Of a stretch of DNA of 64,000 nt, positions 23,983 through 33,784 are shown piece after piece; position 1 is the stretch's first letter; the number at the start of each line of letters is the position of its first letter. Origin of the DNA: CAVXGU01 sp963761615 (GTDB taxonomy: Bacteria; Acidobacteriota; Vicinamibacteria; Vicinamibacterales; CAVVIG01); contig CAVXGU010000004.1 in the NCBI GenBank assembly GCA_963761615.1, positions 759,512 to 823,511 of the forward strand, written 5' to 3'. The position numbers were made by a program, and so were the translations under genes. Under the pieces are notes generated by a model. It had not been told where the DNA came from and did no database searches. It saw nothing but the letters and a program-made list of their open reading frames with translations.

Positions 23983-24954
23983 ATGCGCACGATCACGCTC
24001 GAGGAACACTACGCGAGCCCGGCATTCCTGGCAGGTCCCGGGCGCGAACTCAAGGAGCGGGCGAGCAGCCCAGGCGGCATGCCGGCCGGCCTGCTCGATC
24101 GGCTCTGCGACGCGGGCGCGAGCCGGATTGCCGAGATGGACGCGGCCGGCATCGACGTCCAGATCCTGTCGCTGACCGCGCCGGGCGTGGAACAGCTCGA
24201 TCCGCCCGAGGCCCTGACGCTTGCGCGCGAGTCGAACGCGTTCGTGGCGCAGGCCATGCAGCACCACCCGGGGCGCTTCGCCGGCTTCGCCACGATCCCG
24301 ACGCCAGCGCCCGGGCTCGCCGCCGACGAACTCGAGCGGGCAGTGCGCGATCAAGGCTTCAAAGGCGCGATGATCAACGGCCACGTCCGCGGCCGCTACC
24401 TCGACGACCCGTTCTTCTCGCCGATTCTCGCGCGTGCCGAGTCGCTCGACGTCCCGATCTATCTCCATCCGACCGAACCGCCGGAAGGCGTCGTCAATGC
24501 GTGGTATCGAGGATTCTCGCCGGCCGTCTCCTACATGTTCGCCAACGCCGGCTGGGGATGGCACATCGAGACCTCGCTCCACGTCATCCGCCTCGTCCTC
24601 GGCGGTGCATTCGACCGTTACCCGCGCCTCCAGGTCATCGTCGGCCACCTGGGCGAGGGGCTGCCGTTCATGATCGAGCGCCTCGACCTGATGACCCCCG
24701 CGATGACGAAGCTCGCGCACCCCGTCAGCGCGTACCTCCGGAACAACCTGCACTACACGATCAGCGGCTTCAACTTCACGCCGACGTTCCTCGACCTCCT
24801 GCTCGAGGTCGGAGCCGATCGGATCATGTTCTCCGCGGACCATCCGTACGCATCGATGAAGACCGCCCGGGCCTTCCTGGATCGCCTGCCCGTCAGCGTC
24901 GCCGATCGGGAACGCATCGCGCACGGGAACGCCGAGCGTCTCCTCCGCATGTGA
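23983..24954 (+). CDS. Amidohydrolase family 2 (ACMSD-like) metal-dependent hydrolase or decarboxylase
   Basis: This is a 323-residue TIM-barrel protein. TLEEHYASP near the start carries the E-x-H variant of the HxH metal motif known from gamma-resorcylate decarboxylases. IYLHPTEPP supplies a later His, VIVGHLGEGLPF another, and MFSADHPYASM the catalytic Asp. Together these indicate a mononuclear zinc or manganese enzyme of the ACMSD/resorcylate decarboxylase group acting on an aromatic acid. The substrate is not assignable. It follows the VOC gene by 75 bases on the same strand and could share a transcript. Confidence 0.82.
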   Translation: MRTITLEEHYASPAFLAGPGRELKERASSPGGMPAGLLDRLCDAGASRIAEMDAAGIDVQILSLTAPGVEQLDPPEALTLARESNAFVAQAMQHHPGRFAGFATIPTPAPGLAADELERAVRDQGFKGAMINGHVRGRYLDDPFFSPILARAESLDVPIYLHPTEPPEGVVNAWYRGFSPAVSYMFANAGWGWHIETSLHVIRLVLGGAFDRYPRLQVIVGHLGEGLPFMIERLDLMTPAMTKLAHPVSAYLRNNLHYTISGFNFTPTFLDLLLEVGADRIMFSADHPYASMKTARAFLDRLPVSVADRERIAHGNAERLLRM

Positions 24955-24970
24955 TCGGAGCGCTGCGCCC

Positions 24971-26282
24971 TCAGGCGCGACCTGATTTGAGCAGTCTCGC
25001 GAGCAGTTCCAGACGGTCACGGGACAGGCCGGACGCCGCGACGGGCCTCCGACCGGCGCCGCCGGAGTCGCCGACAGGCTGGCTGCCGCCGGCCGCGTCC
25101 ATCGGCTGCGACGATGGGCCTTGCAGAAGGGCCTCGAACGGCTCCACGCTGACGCCGGCGAGATCCGCGATCGCGGCCGACCGTGACGCGTCGGACAGCT
25201 GCCGGTAGTGAGCCGGGTCCGCCAGCCGGTCGAGCGCCTCCAGCCACGGCACGAGATCCTGCGGCGGCACGACCGGAATCGGCAGCCCGCGCTCGTCGAC
25301 CTCGTCCCGGGTACTCTTCGATGGGCCGGACCGGCAGGAGATAGTCGACGCCCAGCTTCGCCTCGGGCAGCCCGCCGATGTCGCTCGCGAGCACGGGAAT
25401 GCCGTGCAGCATCGCCTCCGTCGCCACCAGACCGAACCCTTCTCCCCACAGCGACGGCACGAGCAGAATCCGCGTCTGCGCCAGGATCCCGCCGATCTGC
25501 TCCGACGGCGCGAGCAGGCGCACGTTGTCCAGGCGGCCCAGGCGATCGAGATCGTCGCCGGTGGTCGCCCAGGTCGGGACCGCCGCGAACGCCTCGGCCG
25601 GCCTGGCCGCCGCCAGACGTTCGAAGATGTCGATCCCCTTCAGGCGCGACGGATTCACCATCGTGATGAATCCGGCACCGGGCCGCCCGAGATTCGGGAA
25701 CGGACCGGGTCCGCACGACGAGAAGCGGAAGACGCGGGCCTGGATGCCGCTCCACTGCGAGATGTAGCGGCCGATGTAGCGGCTGGAGGCGACCACGGCG
25801 CCGGTCCTCCGCAGCAGGTCGGTCTGGGCGTCGTCCCGCCGGAAGCACTCGGGCCCGAAGGGCAGCGTCGCCTGGCTGTGTGCGGTGTACACGACCCGCG
25901 CGGGATCCGCTTCGGCCAGCGCCGTGGCGAGCGTCAGATACGTCCGATCCTGCGAGACGACGACGCGATCCGGCGCGAACTCTCGAATCTGCTCCGCGAG
26001 AGTCGTCCAGAGGCGGCGGCCGTCGGGTACGGCGTGGACGTCGACGCCGCCCCAGGCGTAAACGTCGGCGTCCGGCGAGGAGCGCCGACGCGGGACGCCG
26101 CGGCGTTCGGCGAACGCGCGGAGGTCGGTCAGCGCATCCGGTCCCTCCGTGGTGGTTGCGAGCGCCACGGCGCGACAGGAATGACCTCGCTCGGTCAGGG
26201 TCTCACACAGCCACCGGCTGAACTTGGTCTCGCCGGCCAGGGCTGAGAACCAGGGCAGCCTCTGGGCCAGAAGGATCTTCAT
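24971..26282 (-). CDS. Glycosyltransferase family 4 protein, one frameshift
   Basis: This is a GT-B enzyme of about 436 residues. The N-terminal domain begins MKILLAQRLPWFSALAGETKF. The C-terminal domain has FITMVNPSRLKGIDIFERLA, the donor site LLVPSLWGEGFGLVATEAMLHGIPVLAS, and GGLPEAKLGVDYLLPV. Near 25308 one extra G (GGG for GG, plus strand) shifts the frame. Removing it joins the main part to the downstream frame (VDERGLPIPVVPPQDLVPWLEAL...), which supplies the helical end. It overlaps the FkbH gene by 4 bases and is the last gene of a five-gene minus-strand operon. It probably glycosylates the product of that operon. Confidence 0.8.
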
Positions 26283-28432
26283 GCCTTGGTGGGCGGATCC
26301 GGGAGCCGCGCCTGGCTCTCGAGCAGCGCCTGGACCTCCTCGTCCGTGAGCTCGTTCAGCTGCTCGAGCAGGACGGCGACCCGCGCGGGATCGGCGGCTT
26401 CGACCTGCGCCTCGACGACGCGCCTGGCCAGGTCGGCCGTCGTGAACGCGCTCGTGTAGAGGAGGCGGGCCGACAGTTCCACCTGGAAGGCCTCCCTGAC
26501 CCTGAACAGGACCTGCATCGCCAGGAGCGAATGACCGCCGAGCTCGAAGAAGTTGTCGTTGACGCCGACGCGATCGAGGCTCAGGACCTGCGCGAGGATT
26601 GCTGCAACCGCCTGTTCGGCGGGAGTGCGCGGCGCGAGGTACTCGGTGTCGAGGTCGGGCCTGGAGCCGGTGCGCGCCGACACCTCCGCGTGGATCCGCT
26701 CGATATCGCTCAAGTCGCGGGCGATCGCCATCAACCGCGCCGCCCGCTCGCGGCTCGTTCCCGAACGCACGGACTCCGGCGCCTCGGCCACCGGCTCGCG
26801 GGGCGGTCGCTCGGCCGGCTGGTACCGCGCGCGCGCAGCAGCCTCCGCCGGAATGTGGAACACCATGCCAGCCTCGCGCGGGTCCGCGACGGCATCCGCG
26901 AGACCGTTCAGGAAATCGAGCGCCGGCTGGTTTCTCCCGGTGGGGACGAAGGGGAGATCGATGCGGGGGGCCTGTCGCTCGCGGGCCACTTCGCCGAGCT
27001 TCCTGAGCATCCGATGCTCGACGCCCCGTCCCAGGGCACGGCAGCTCAGGAGGAACGTGTCCACGACGAGGGCTTCCGGCGTCGTGTGGAAGATCATGAG
27101 GCCGACCGTGCCGTAGTCGCCGAAGCGGTCCTTCACCTGCACGGTCACGCAGTCGGCGCCGCCACGCCGGACGGCGTCGATCTCCGCCTCGGACCGCCTG
27201 ACGGTCGTCGCGTTGAATTGATTCGTGCGCCGGGTGAGCTCGGCGGCCCTGTCCAGGCGGGCCGGGGTCAGATCCGAGAAGGCGATCTTCAGGTCGAGGC
27301 GTGCCAGGAACTCCGCCAGCGAAGGCGCCTCGTCGCGCGCGCGCTCGCGCGCGGCATCCTCGCCGTACAGGGCGGTTCGTGCCGTCGCCTCGCCCGTGGG
27401 TTTCCCTCCATCGAAGAGCCAGAGATCGCGGAGGAACCTCGGCGCAGCTGCGGCGTCAGGCGGGATCTGGATGACGAGCACGTCGGGACAGTTGGCCTGT
27501 ACTTCCGCGCACTCGACGGGATCGTTGTCGAGGAAGACGAGGGAATCCACGGAGAGCCGGAGCTCGCGGGCCAGGGACCTGACGTTCTCCGACTTCGGCG
27601 CCCAGTTGAAGCGCGAGGAGACGATGTGCCGGCGCGCGAGCGGCATGTCCTGCGCCCGGCCGTCGAACACGGCCTGGACGTCGGCCTCGTTGTTCCGGCT
27701 GCAGAGGCACACCAGCACGCCCTTGTCGTGCAACGCGACCAGGTACTCCTGGATGGCCCGCCGGGCGGCGTCGATGACGACTCCGTCCGGGCCGTCCTCG
27801 CCGCAGACGCCCGTCCAGAGCGTGTCGTCGCAGTCGACGACCACGCCCTTGTACGGGGGCTCGGTCGCCGCGTGGAGCCAGCGTGCGACGACCGTGGCCA
27901 TGGCCGTCGAGAACAGCGGTGTATAGGGGAGGTGCGCTGCCTCGTCTCCCCGAGGATCGGAGAACGCCGGCACCGGGTAGGCCGCGAGCAGCCCCGCGCT
28001 CGTCACCACGTCGACGCCGGGAATCCGCATCAGGTCCGCGGCCAGGTGCGCCTCCGACAGCGCGAGCGCTCGACGCCGCGCCTCCGCGTTCGACGGCGCA
28101 CCGGGACAGAACATGACGAGCCACGGGACCGGCAGCCGTCCGGCGGCGGTGCGAACGGCGTCCAGGAACTCGGCTCCGACGTTCTCCACGTGCCAGTCCT
28201 CGAGACGAACCAGGAGGACGTTGGCTCCGTAGCGGTTGCCCGTCAAGAGACTGGAACCCGCGAGCAGCTCCTGGAAGACCTGGCCGTACGGCGCGAACGC
28301 GACCCTGGCCGGGAGGCCCAGCTCGTCCATCCAGAAGTCGAGCGCCGGCCGGAGCGGCTCGGCGGTGAACGTCGCCGCCACGGCGAGCGTCAGCGTGTGG
28401 TCGGTCGCGCCGGTTCGGGAATGCTCGTCCAT
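26279..28432 (-). CDS. FkbH-like HAD protein fused to an acyl carrier domain
   Basis: This is a 717-residue protein. Residues about 30-190 form the N-terminal FkbH extension. The HAD-IIIC core begins VVVDCDDTLWTGVCGEDG (near residue 200) and has VFLDNDPVECAEV later. A GNAT-like C-terminal part (RTNQFNATTVRRSEAEID, RFGDYGTVGLM) follows, and residues about 620-690 are a carrier domain with NDNFFELGGHSLLAMQ, whose Ser takes phosphopantetheine. FkbH enzymes dephosphorylate 1,3-bisphosphoglycerate and load a glyceryl unit onto a carrier protein. A carrier in the same chain fits that chemistry. It starts 16 bases after the GT2 gene and overlaps the GT4 gene. Confidence 0.88.
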   Translation of the reverse strand: MDEHSRTGATDHTLTLAVAATFTAEPLRPALDFWMDELGLPARVAFAPYGQVFQELLAGSSLLTGNRYGANVLLVRLEDWHVENVGAEFLDAVRTAAGRLPVPWLVMFCPGAPSNAEARRRALALSEAHLAADLMRIPGVDVVTSAGLLAAYPVPAFSDPRGDEAAHLPYTPLFSTAMATVVARWLHAATEPPYKGVVVDCDDTLWTGVCGEDGPDGVVIDAARRAIQEYLVALHDKGVLVCLCSRNNEADVQAVFDGRAQDMPLARRHIVSSRFNWAPKSENVRSLARELRLSVDSLVFLDNDPVECAEVQANCPDVLVIQIPPDAAAAPRFLRDLWLFDGGKPTGEATARTALYGEDAARERARDEAPSLAEFLARLDLKIAFSDLTPARLDRAAELTRRTNQFNATTVRRSEAEIDAVRRGGADCVTVQVKDRFGDYGTVGLMIFHTTPEALVVDTFLLSCRALGRGVEHRMLRKLGEVARERQAPRIDLPFVPTGRNQPALDFLNGLADAVADPREAGMVFHIPAEAAARARYQPAERPPREPVAEAPESVRSGTSRERAARLMAIARDLSDIERIHAEVSARTGSRPDLDTEYLAPRTPAEQAVAAILAQVLSLDRVGVNDNFFELGGHSLLAMQVLFRVREAFQVELSARLLYTSAFTTADLARRVVEAQVEAADPARVAVLLEQLNELTDEEVQALLESQARLPDPPTKA

Positions 28433-28448
28433 GGTGCCCCTCGTGTGA

Positions 28449-29930
28449 TCACTCGTAGATCTGGCTCGACCAGAGCAGCGGCAGGACGCCTCCCTTTTCG
28501 AGATCCATGCCGGTCGTCATCGCGGCGGCGACGCCGCCGTGCAGGGCGACGCGCGGCGGGCTGTCCCGGGGTTGGTCGGGATCGACGAGCAGGCTCCCCG
28601 CGAGTCGAGCGTAGGGGCCGGCCCCGCCGGCCGAGGCCGCGGCGATGCGCCGGACGATGCTCGCGCTGCGGGGAAGGCTGGTGTCGACGGCGAGCCAGAT
28701 CTGATAGCGGTCCCGGCCGGTCTTCAGCGTCAGGAACGCGAATGGCTCGATCCGGGACAGCGTCTGCGGGTCGACGTCCAGCGTCACGAGCGCCGGCTCG
28801 CTCATCCGGCGGCGGGGACGCGGCCGGACGAGCACGTTCAGGCGGTCGCGGTCGGCGCGGGCGACGGCACCGTGCAGGCTCTCGAGCATCTGGCCGGCAC
28901 CGAGGTTCTCGATGGTCTCGACGTCCTCGCCCTCCGCGGTGGTGAGCGCCAGGTCGAAGCCGTCGCGGTCGACCGACAGCAGCAGCGCCACCATGAGCCG
29001 GGCCTGCTCGATCGCCGACCCCTCGCCCGCGTCCCAGTCTCCGGGCACGCGAAGGCCCGTGGCGAGCCGGCGGTGCCCGCGCGCGAATCGGACGATCGTG
29101 TCCTCGAGGTCGAGGCTGGAGTCTTCGTCCCCGAAGTGGCGCATGCTGGCCACGCCCCACTTGCGGTTGAAGTGCTCGACCGACGCCGTGGTCCACTCGT
29201 CGCTCCACCGCAGCATGAAGTACGGCAGGTCGGACCAGTCGAACGGCGGCGGCGCCACGTACGACGCGATGGCTCCGGGTTCGAGATAGACGGACGAGCC
29301 GGCCGCGCGGGCGGCCGAGCCGATGTCGATGTGCTCCTGCACGCTCAGCAGCCGCTCGTCGAGCGGCCCGATCCGCTCGAAGAGATCCCTCCGCAGGAGC
29401 ATGCAGTGGAACTCCACGAAGTCGCACGTCTCCCTCGGAATCGGCCTCTCGAGCTGGCCGAGCGTCAGGTCGACCAGCACGTGCTCGTCGTAGCCGATCC
29501 GGTGTCCGTCGCGATCCTTGAAGTGGAGGCGTCCGCCCGCCATGTGAATCACCTGCTCTTCGGGCTCCCCGATCAGATACAGCGGGCCGACGATGGCCGC
29601 GTTCGTGTCGTCGGCGCAGCGCACCAGCTCTCCGAGCCAGCCGGGCGTCACGAGGGCGTCGTTGTCCAGGAAGACCACGTACTTCGTCGAGACCTCCTGC
29701 ATCGCCAGGTTGCGCGCCTGGTTGGGCGAGAGGTACCGGCCGGTCGTGATCAGCCGAAATCCGCGCCGCTCCGACTGGTCGTCCAGGTAGCGCTGCACCG
29801 AGGGCGGCGCGCCGGGGCTCACGTAGACGAGGCGGAACGGCGCGTCGGTGTTCGCGTACAGGTTGTCCAGCGAACGGGCCGTCAGGCTGAAGCGCTCCCT
29901 CGGCACGACCACGACCGTCACGTCCAGCAC
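28449..29930 (-). CDS. Glycosyltransferase family 2 protein
   Basis: This is a 493-residue protein with a GT-A domain. VTVVVVPRERFSLTARSLDNL starts the nucleotide-binding fold, followed by FRLVYVSPG, NQARNLAMQEVSTKYVVFLDNDALV (DxD-like DND) and a catalytic ED-like region (QEHIDIGSAARAAG). The last 150 residues are a less conserved beta-rich part. A GTG at 29930 with GAGGAG five bases before it is chosen, giving a 13-base overlap with the condensation-domain gene. Its place inside the operon suggests it adds a sugar to the assembled product. Confidence 0.82.
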   Translation of the reverse strand: MLDVTVVVVPRERFSLTARSLDNLYANTDAPFRLVYVSPGAPPSVQRYLDDQSERRGFRLITTGRYLSPNQARNLAMQEVSTKYVVFLDNDALVTPGWLGELVRCADDTNAAIVGPLYLIGEPEEQVIHMAGGRLHFKDRDGHRIGYDEHVLVDLTLGQLERPIPRETCDFVEFHCMLLRRDLFERIGPLDERLLSVQEHIDIGSAARAAGSSVYLEPGAIASYVAPPPFDWSDLPYFMLRWSDEWTTASVEHFNRKWGVASMRHFGDEDSSLDLEDTIVRFARGHRRLATGLRVPGDWDAGEGSAIEQARLMVALLLSVDRDGFDLALTTAEGEDVETIENLGAGQMLESLHGAVARADRDRLNVLVRPRPRRRMSEPALVTLDVDPQTLSRIEPFAFLTLKTGRDRYQIWLAVDTSLPRSASIVRRIAAASAGGAGPYARLAGSLLVDPDQPRDSPPRVALHGGVAAAMTTGMDLEKGGVLPLLWSSQIYE

Positions 29931-32497
29931 GACGACTCCTCTCCGGCGGCCCGCTGGGCTCGCTCGAGACATCCGCGCAACTCGGCGGCGAGCACGGCGG
30001 CGGCGGGCTCCAGGATCAGGCTGACGTGATCGCCGGCGACCTCGTGCACGTCGACGCCGCCCCGCGCGTACTCCGTCCAGCCCAGATCCTTTCCCCGGTA
30101 CAGGTCGATGGCGCGCTCCCGCGCGACGAACAGCGTCACGCGGCCGGCGAAGGGCTCCGGGCTGTACCCCTTCAGCGCCGCACGATGCGAGGCGCCGACC
30201 TGATGCAGGACGCGCGGGAGCGCCCGGCCCGAGACCTTGTACGGCAGATAGGCGAGACGCCACATCCGCTCACGGAGCCGCCGCCGCGCCGTCCGCATCT
30301 TCCGCTTCACGTAGTCGCGCCAATCGGAGCCCGCGATGAGTTGCGTCCCGTGGTAACGGGCCCGGCGAACGTAGTTCGAGAGCTGCTGCGGCGTCGAAAG
30401 GGCTCTCCAGTGTCCCGGCCGGGCGGTGTCGAAGAGCGCAAGCAGCCCCACCTGGTCTCCCCGGGCCTCGAGGATGCGGGCCATTTCGAAGGCGACGACA
30501 CCTCCGAACGAGAGGCCGCTCAGATGGTACGGTCCGCGGGGCTGCAGCCCTTTGATCTCGGACACGTAGCGTGCCGCCATGGCCTTCAGGTCCGTCTCGG
30601 GCGGGTGGTGGCCGTCCAGACCCGCCGCCTGCAGTCCGTAGACGGGCTGATCGGCCCCCAGGCGCCGCGCGAGATCCGCGTACCCCACGACGTGTCCGCC
30701 GGCGCCGTGAATGCAGAACAGGGGAGGACGGCTGCCGTTGGGCTGGATCGCGACCAGCGGCGACCACGACAGGGATCCGCCGCGCTCGCGAATTCTGTCG
30801 GCCAGCTGCGCCACGGTCGGCGCCTCGAACAGGACGGCCGGCGTCAGGGAGATGCCGCAGCGCTTCTCGATCCGCGCGACGAGGAGCACCGCGAGCAGGG
30901 AGGTGCCGCCCAGATCGAAGAAGTCGTCGTTGGGGCCCACGGCCGCGACGCCGAGCACCTTGCGCCAGGTGGCCGCCAGCTCGGCGTCCAGCGAACCGAC
31001 CGCGAGGGCGGCGGGCGCCGCCGCGCGGGGCGCGGCGACGATCGACCGGCCGGCCGGCTGAACCTGGAGGGCGCCCGGAGCGAGGGGGGCCAGGGCCGAG
31101 AGTCGCTGTTCGGGGTCGTCCAGGACGGCGCGGGCGATGTGCTGGAACCAATCCGCCATTCCGGCAATCGTCGCTTCGTCGAACAGCCCGGTCTTGAACT
31201 CGAACGAGGCCTCGACGGTCCCCGCGCTCTCCGCGAGGTTCAGGGTGAGGTCGAACTTCGAGTGTCCGTTGAAAGCATCGAGCTGAGTGACGGTCATGCC
31301 CCGCAGGGCGAGCACGCTTGGGCTCAGGACACCGCACGCCACCTGTACGAGCGGACTGTGGCTCGGGCTCCGCCGGGGCTGCAGCGCGTCGACCAGCCGC
31401 TCGAAGGGGACGTCCTGATGGGCATAGCCGGCGAGCGCGCACCTGGTCACCCGCGCCAGCAGGCCGGCGAAGGGCGGATCGCCGTCGGCTCTCACCCGCA
31501 ACGGCAGCATGTTCGCGAAGCGGCCGACGACGTCCTCGAGATCCGCCAGCGGCCGGTTGGCGATCGGCGTGCCGATGACGATGTCCTCGGCGCCGGTGTA
31601 CGCGTGCAGCAGCGCCGCGAACGCGCTGGCCATCGTCATGAACAGGGTCGCGCCGTGCCGGCGGCTGAAGGCGTGGAGATCGCCGGCCGACTCCAGCAGG
31701 ACGCCGTGGCGGGCGCCGTGGGAGCCGACGCCGGGCGCCCGCGGCCGGTCCGTCGGCAGGGCGGTCAGCTCCGGGGCGCCGGCGAGCTGCTCCTTCCAGT
31801 ACGCCAGCGCGAGCTGTCCGTTCTCGGATTGCGCGCGCTCCCAGCGAACGAAGTCTGCATAGCTGGTCGTCGGGACGGGCAGACGCGGCTCACGGACGGT
31901 CGAGGCGGCGCGGTACAGCTCCGACATCTCCCGGGCCAGGATGGCCCAGGACGCTCCGTCGAAAACGAGGTGATGCGTGTTGACGGTCAGGACGTGATCG
32001 TCCGGACCGAATGCCAGGAGGCTCGCGCGGAACAGGGGACCGTTCGCCAGGTCGAACGGCTCCCGGGCGGCCGCGGCGACGAACCGCGAAGCTGCGGCGT
32101 CTCGAACCGGTTCGTCGCCGTGCAGATCACACGACGTCGTGACGAGGCGCGCCTCGAGCGACCTGGTTCGGACGAACGGGCGGCCGTCGACGTCCGGGAA
32201 GGTCGCGCTGAGCGCCGGGTGACGTCCGACGAACGCCGCGAGCGCCCGCGCGAGTGCCTCGCGGTCGAGGGGGCCGCGCAGCCGCCAGGCCCGCGAGGCG
32301 TTGTACGCAGGGAGGCCCGGATCCAGCCGGGCCAGAAACCAGAGGCGCTCCTGTGCATAGGAGAGCTCACCGGGGTCGGAGCCTCGGCCCGGCAGCACGG
32401 CACCGGACGCCCCCGGCCGTGTTGCCTGCAGCAGGCGCGCCAGCAGTTCACGCTTCGAGGGGGACAGATCGGAGGCGCTTCGAGGCCGCGCGCTCAC
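29918..32497 (-). CDS. NRPS-like protein: condensation - carrier - thioesterase, no adenylation domain
   Basis: This is an 859-residue protein. A short N-terminal helix is followed by a condensation domain (LSYAQERLWFLARLDPG, NTHHLVFDGAS with the HHxxxDG catalytic His, VGRFANMLPLR, HQDVPFERLVDAL). A carrier domain near residue 540 reads NDDFFDLGGTSLLAVLL. A type I thioesterase follows (FCIHGAGGHVVGY, GLSFGGVVAFEMA with GxSxG, DHVSLI). No adenylation domain lies between them, so the aminoacyl or acyl unit must be loaded on the carrier by another protein, or the condensation domain joins carrier-bound partners such as the FkbH-loaded unit. It overlaps genes on both sides. Confidence 0.88.
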   Translation of the reverse strand: MSARPRSASDLSPSKRELLARLLQATRPGASGAVLPGRGSDPGELSYAQERLWFLARLDPGLPAYNASRAWRLRGPLDREALARALAAFVGRHPALSATFPDVDGRPFVRTRSLEARLVTTSCDLHGDEPVRDAAASRFVAAAAREPFDLANGPLFRASLLAFGPDDHVLTVNTHHLVFDGASWAILAREMSELYRAASTVREPRLPVPTTSYADFVRWERAQSENGQLALAYWKEQLAGAPELTALPTDRPRAPGVGSHGARHGVLLESAGDLHAFSRRHGATLFMTMASAFAALLHAYTGAEDIVIGTPIANRPLADLEDVVGRFANMLPLRVRADGDPPFAGLLARVTRCALAGYAHQDVPFERLVDALQPRRSPSHSPLVQVACGVLSPSVLALRGMTVTQLDAFNGHSKFDLTLNLAESAGTVEASFEFKTGLFDEATIAGMADWFQHIARAVLDDPEQRLSALAPLAPGALQVQPAGRSIVAAPRAAAPAALAVGSLDAELAATWRKVLGVAAVGPNDDFFDLGGTSLLAVLLVARIEKRCGISLTPAVLFEAPTVAQLADRIRERGGSLSWSPLVAIQPNGSRPPLFCIHGAGGHVVGYADLARRLGADQPVYGLQAAGLDGHHPPETDLKAMAARYVSEIKGLQPRGPYHLSGLSFGGVVAFEMARILEARGDQVGLLALFDTARPGHWRALSTPQQLSNYVRRARYHGTQLIAGSDWRDYVKRKMRTARRRLRERMWRLAYLPYKVSGRALPRVLHQVGASHRAALKGYSPEPFAGRVTLFVARERAIDLYRGKDLGWTEYARGGVDVHEVAGDHVSLILEPAAAVLAAELRGCLERAQRAAGEESSCWT

Positions 32498-33249
32498 TTC
32501 ACCCCGCCACGCCGCGCCGAGAGCCGCCCCGCGACCGCATCGACGAGCCGCTGATGCGACGCCGCGGGCACGACGAAGGACTCGTCCAATCCGCCGGTCG
32601 AGACGAGCCCTGGAGGCAGCTCGCCGGTCAGCGTCTCGTCGAGCACGCGCGCGACTTCCCGGGCGAGGCGGGGCCGCCCGAGTCGCTCGGCGATCTGCAC
32701 CAGCACGTCCTTCATCCGCGCCGTGTGCTCTGCGACGCGCCCGGGGTCGCCGCCCGAGTACAAGGCCCCCAGGTCGAGGTAGTCGTCCAGCTCGTTGGCG
32801 ACCCGCATCAGGACGACCTCCCGCGTCGTCTGATCGAGCGCGTCGAGCGCCGCCGAAAGGCGCGGAATCGACGCCGGGCTCCAGTCGAGCGCGGTATAGC
32901 GGGCGATGTACTCCTCGACGCGATCGCCGACGACGGCCCGCACGGTCGACCGCTTCTCGTCGGTCATGCCGCGGCTGGCGTCCCCGAAATCGCCGTGCGT
33001 GTAGACCGCGTGCAGGAGTCCGGCGGTGACGATCGATCCGTCGACGCGCTCGGACGCGAGGACGCTGGCGGTGCCGGCGAGATGCGCGAAGAAGGTCTTA
33101 CCCGACAGGCGGAAGCGCCCTGAGAAGAGCGGCAGCGAGAACCGGTGAGCGCGTGCCGCCAGGGTCACGTCGGCTGTGGCATAGCCGTCCAGGCGCAGCT
33201 GGTTCAGGAGTTGAAGGCTCGTCTGCGCGTAGCGCGGTATCTCGCCCAT
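32494..33249 (-). CDS. HD-like hydrolase-fold protein of the NRPS-like operon
   Basis: This is a 251-residue, mostly helical protein. KTFFAHLAGTASVLASERVDGSIVTAGLLHAVYTHGDFGD (residues about 50-90) resembles HD-domain metal-binding motifs (H...H-x-x-x-x-H-G-D). The second half has a helical run with NELDDYLDLG. Similar proteins are found next to small NRPS or PKS loci, where their function is not settled. It starts the minus-strand operon and overlaps the start of the C-PCP-TE gene by 4 bases. Confidence 0.55.
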   Translation of the reverse strand: MGEIPRYAQTSLQLLNQLRLDGYATADVTLAARAHRFSLPLFSGRFRLSGKTFFAHLAGTASVLASERVDGSIVTAGLLHAVYTHGDFGDASRGMTDEKRSTVRAVVGDRVEEYIARYTALDWSPASIPRLSAALDALDQTTREVVLMRVANELDDYLDLGALYSGGDPGRVAEHTARMKDVLVQIAERLGRPRLAREVARVLDETLTGELPPGLVSTGGLDESFVVPAASHQRLVDAVAGRLSARRGGVK

Positions 33250-33298
33250 GATCGGCAGATCGCTCGGGGGGAGCTCCAGCAGCGTGTTCGAGGCGTGA

Positions 33299-33784
33299 TT
33301 ATGACACGCGCCGGGCGTCTCTGATCAGCTCCTCGAGCTGGAACGCGTGGCGGATCGGATGCATGACCGCGTGCTCCAGCATCGCGTCGATGCTGTAGAG
33401 CGTGCCCCATCGGGACTTGTATTCCGGCGCTTCGAGCCGGTCGTCCCCCACGTCGCACAGGGCCGCACCCCACCGCTCGAGCACGTGATCGGCATAGCGG
33501 CGGGCCTCGGCGACGACCGCCCCCGGCTCGGGGGCCGGCCGGATACCGGGATCGGGCATCTGCAACATCTGGCAGATCCACACCACGTATCCCCGCGAGG
33601 CGCGCAGGACGTGATGCCCCAGGGTTTCGAGGGACGCGTACGACGGGTCGGGGGTGGAGGGCAGGGGGACCGCCCGGGCGCGGGCCTCGTCCCAGATGTC
33701 GAGGAAGCGCCGGAGGTGCGCCTCGTGCAGGAGCACCAGCGCGCGAACGGCGCGCGAACGGAACGACGGGCTGCTGGAGGCCAT
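33299..33784 (-). CDS. DinB-family protein
   Basis: This is a 161-residue four-helix protein beginning MASSSPSFRSRAVRALVLLHEAH. The helices end in LETLGHHVLRASRGYVVWICQML and SIDAMLEHAVMHPIRHAFQLEEL, with His residues at the DinB metal positions. ATG 33784 is chosen over longer readings because the first helix starts there. It lies 50 bases before the HD-like gene on the same strand and could be the first gene of that operon. Confidence 0.78.
   Translation of the reverse strand: MASSSPSFRSRAVRALVLLHEAHLRRFLDIWDEARARAVPLPSTPDPSYASLETLGHHVLRASRGYVVWICQMLQMPDPGIRPAPEPGAVVAEARRYADHVLERWGAALCDVGDDRLEAPEYKSRWGTLYSIDAMLEHAVMHPIRHAFQLEELIRDARRVS

Noticed and set aside
26531..28945. A long plus-strand ORF (about 804 codons) opposite the FkbH gene
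   Set aside because: It is antisense to a clear FkbH-ACP gene, is Arg/Gly/Asp-rich low complexity and has no domain. GC-rich third positions produce such open frames.
30026..32554. A long plus-strand ORF opposite the C-PCP-TE gene
   Set aside because: It is the mirror of an NRPS-type coding sequence with conserved motifs and has no recognisable domain of its own.
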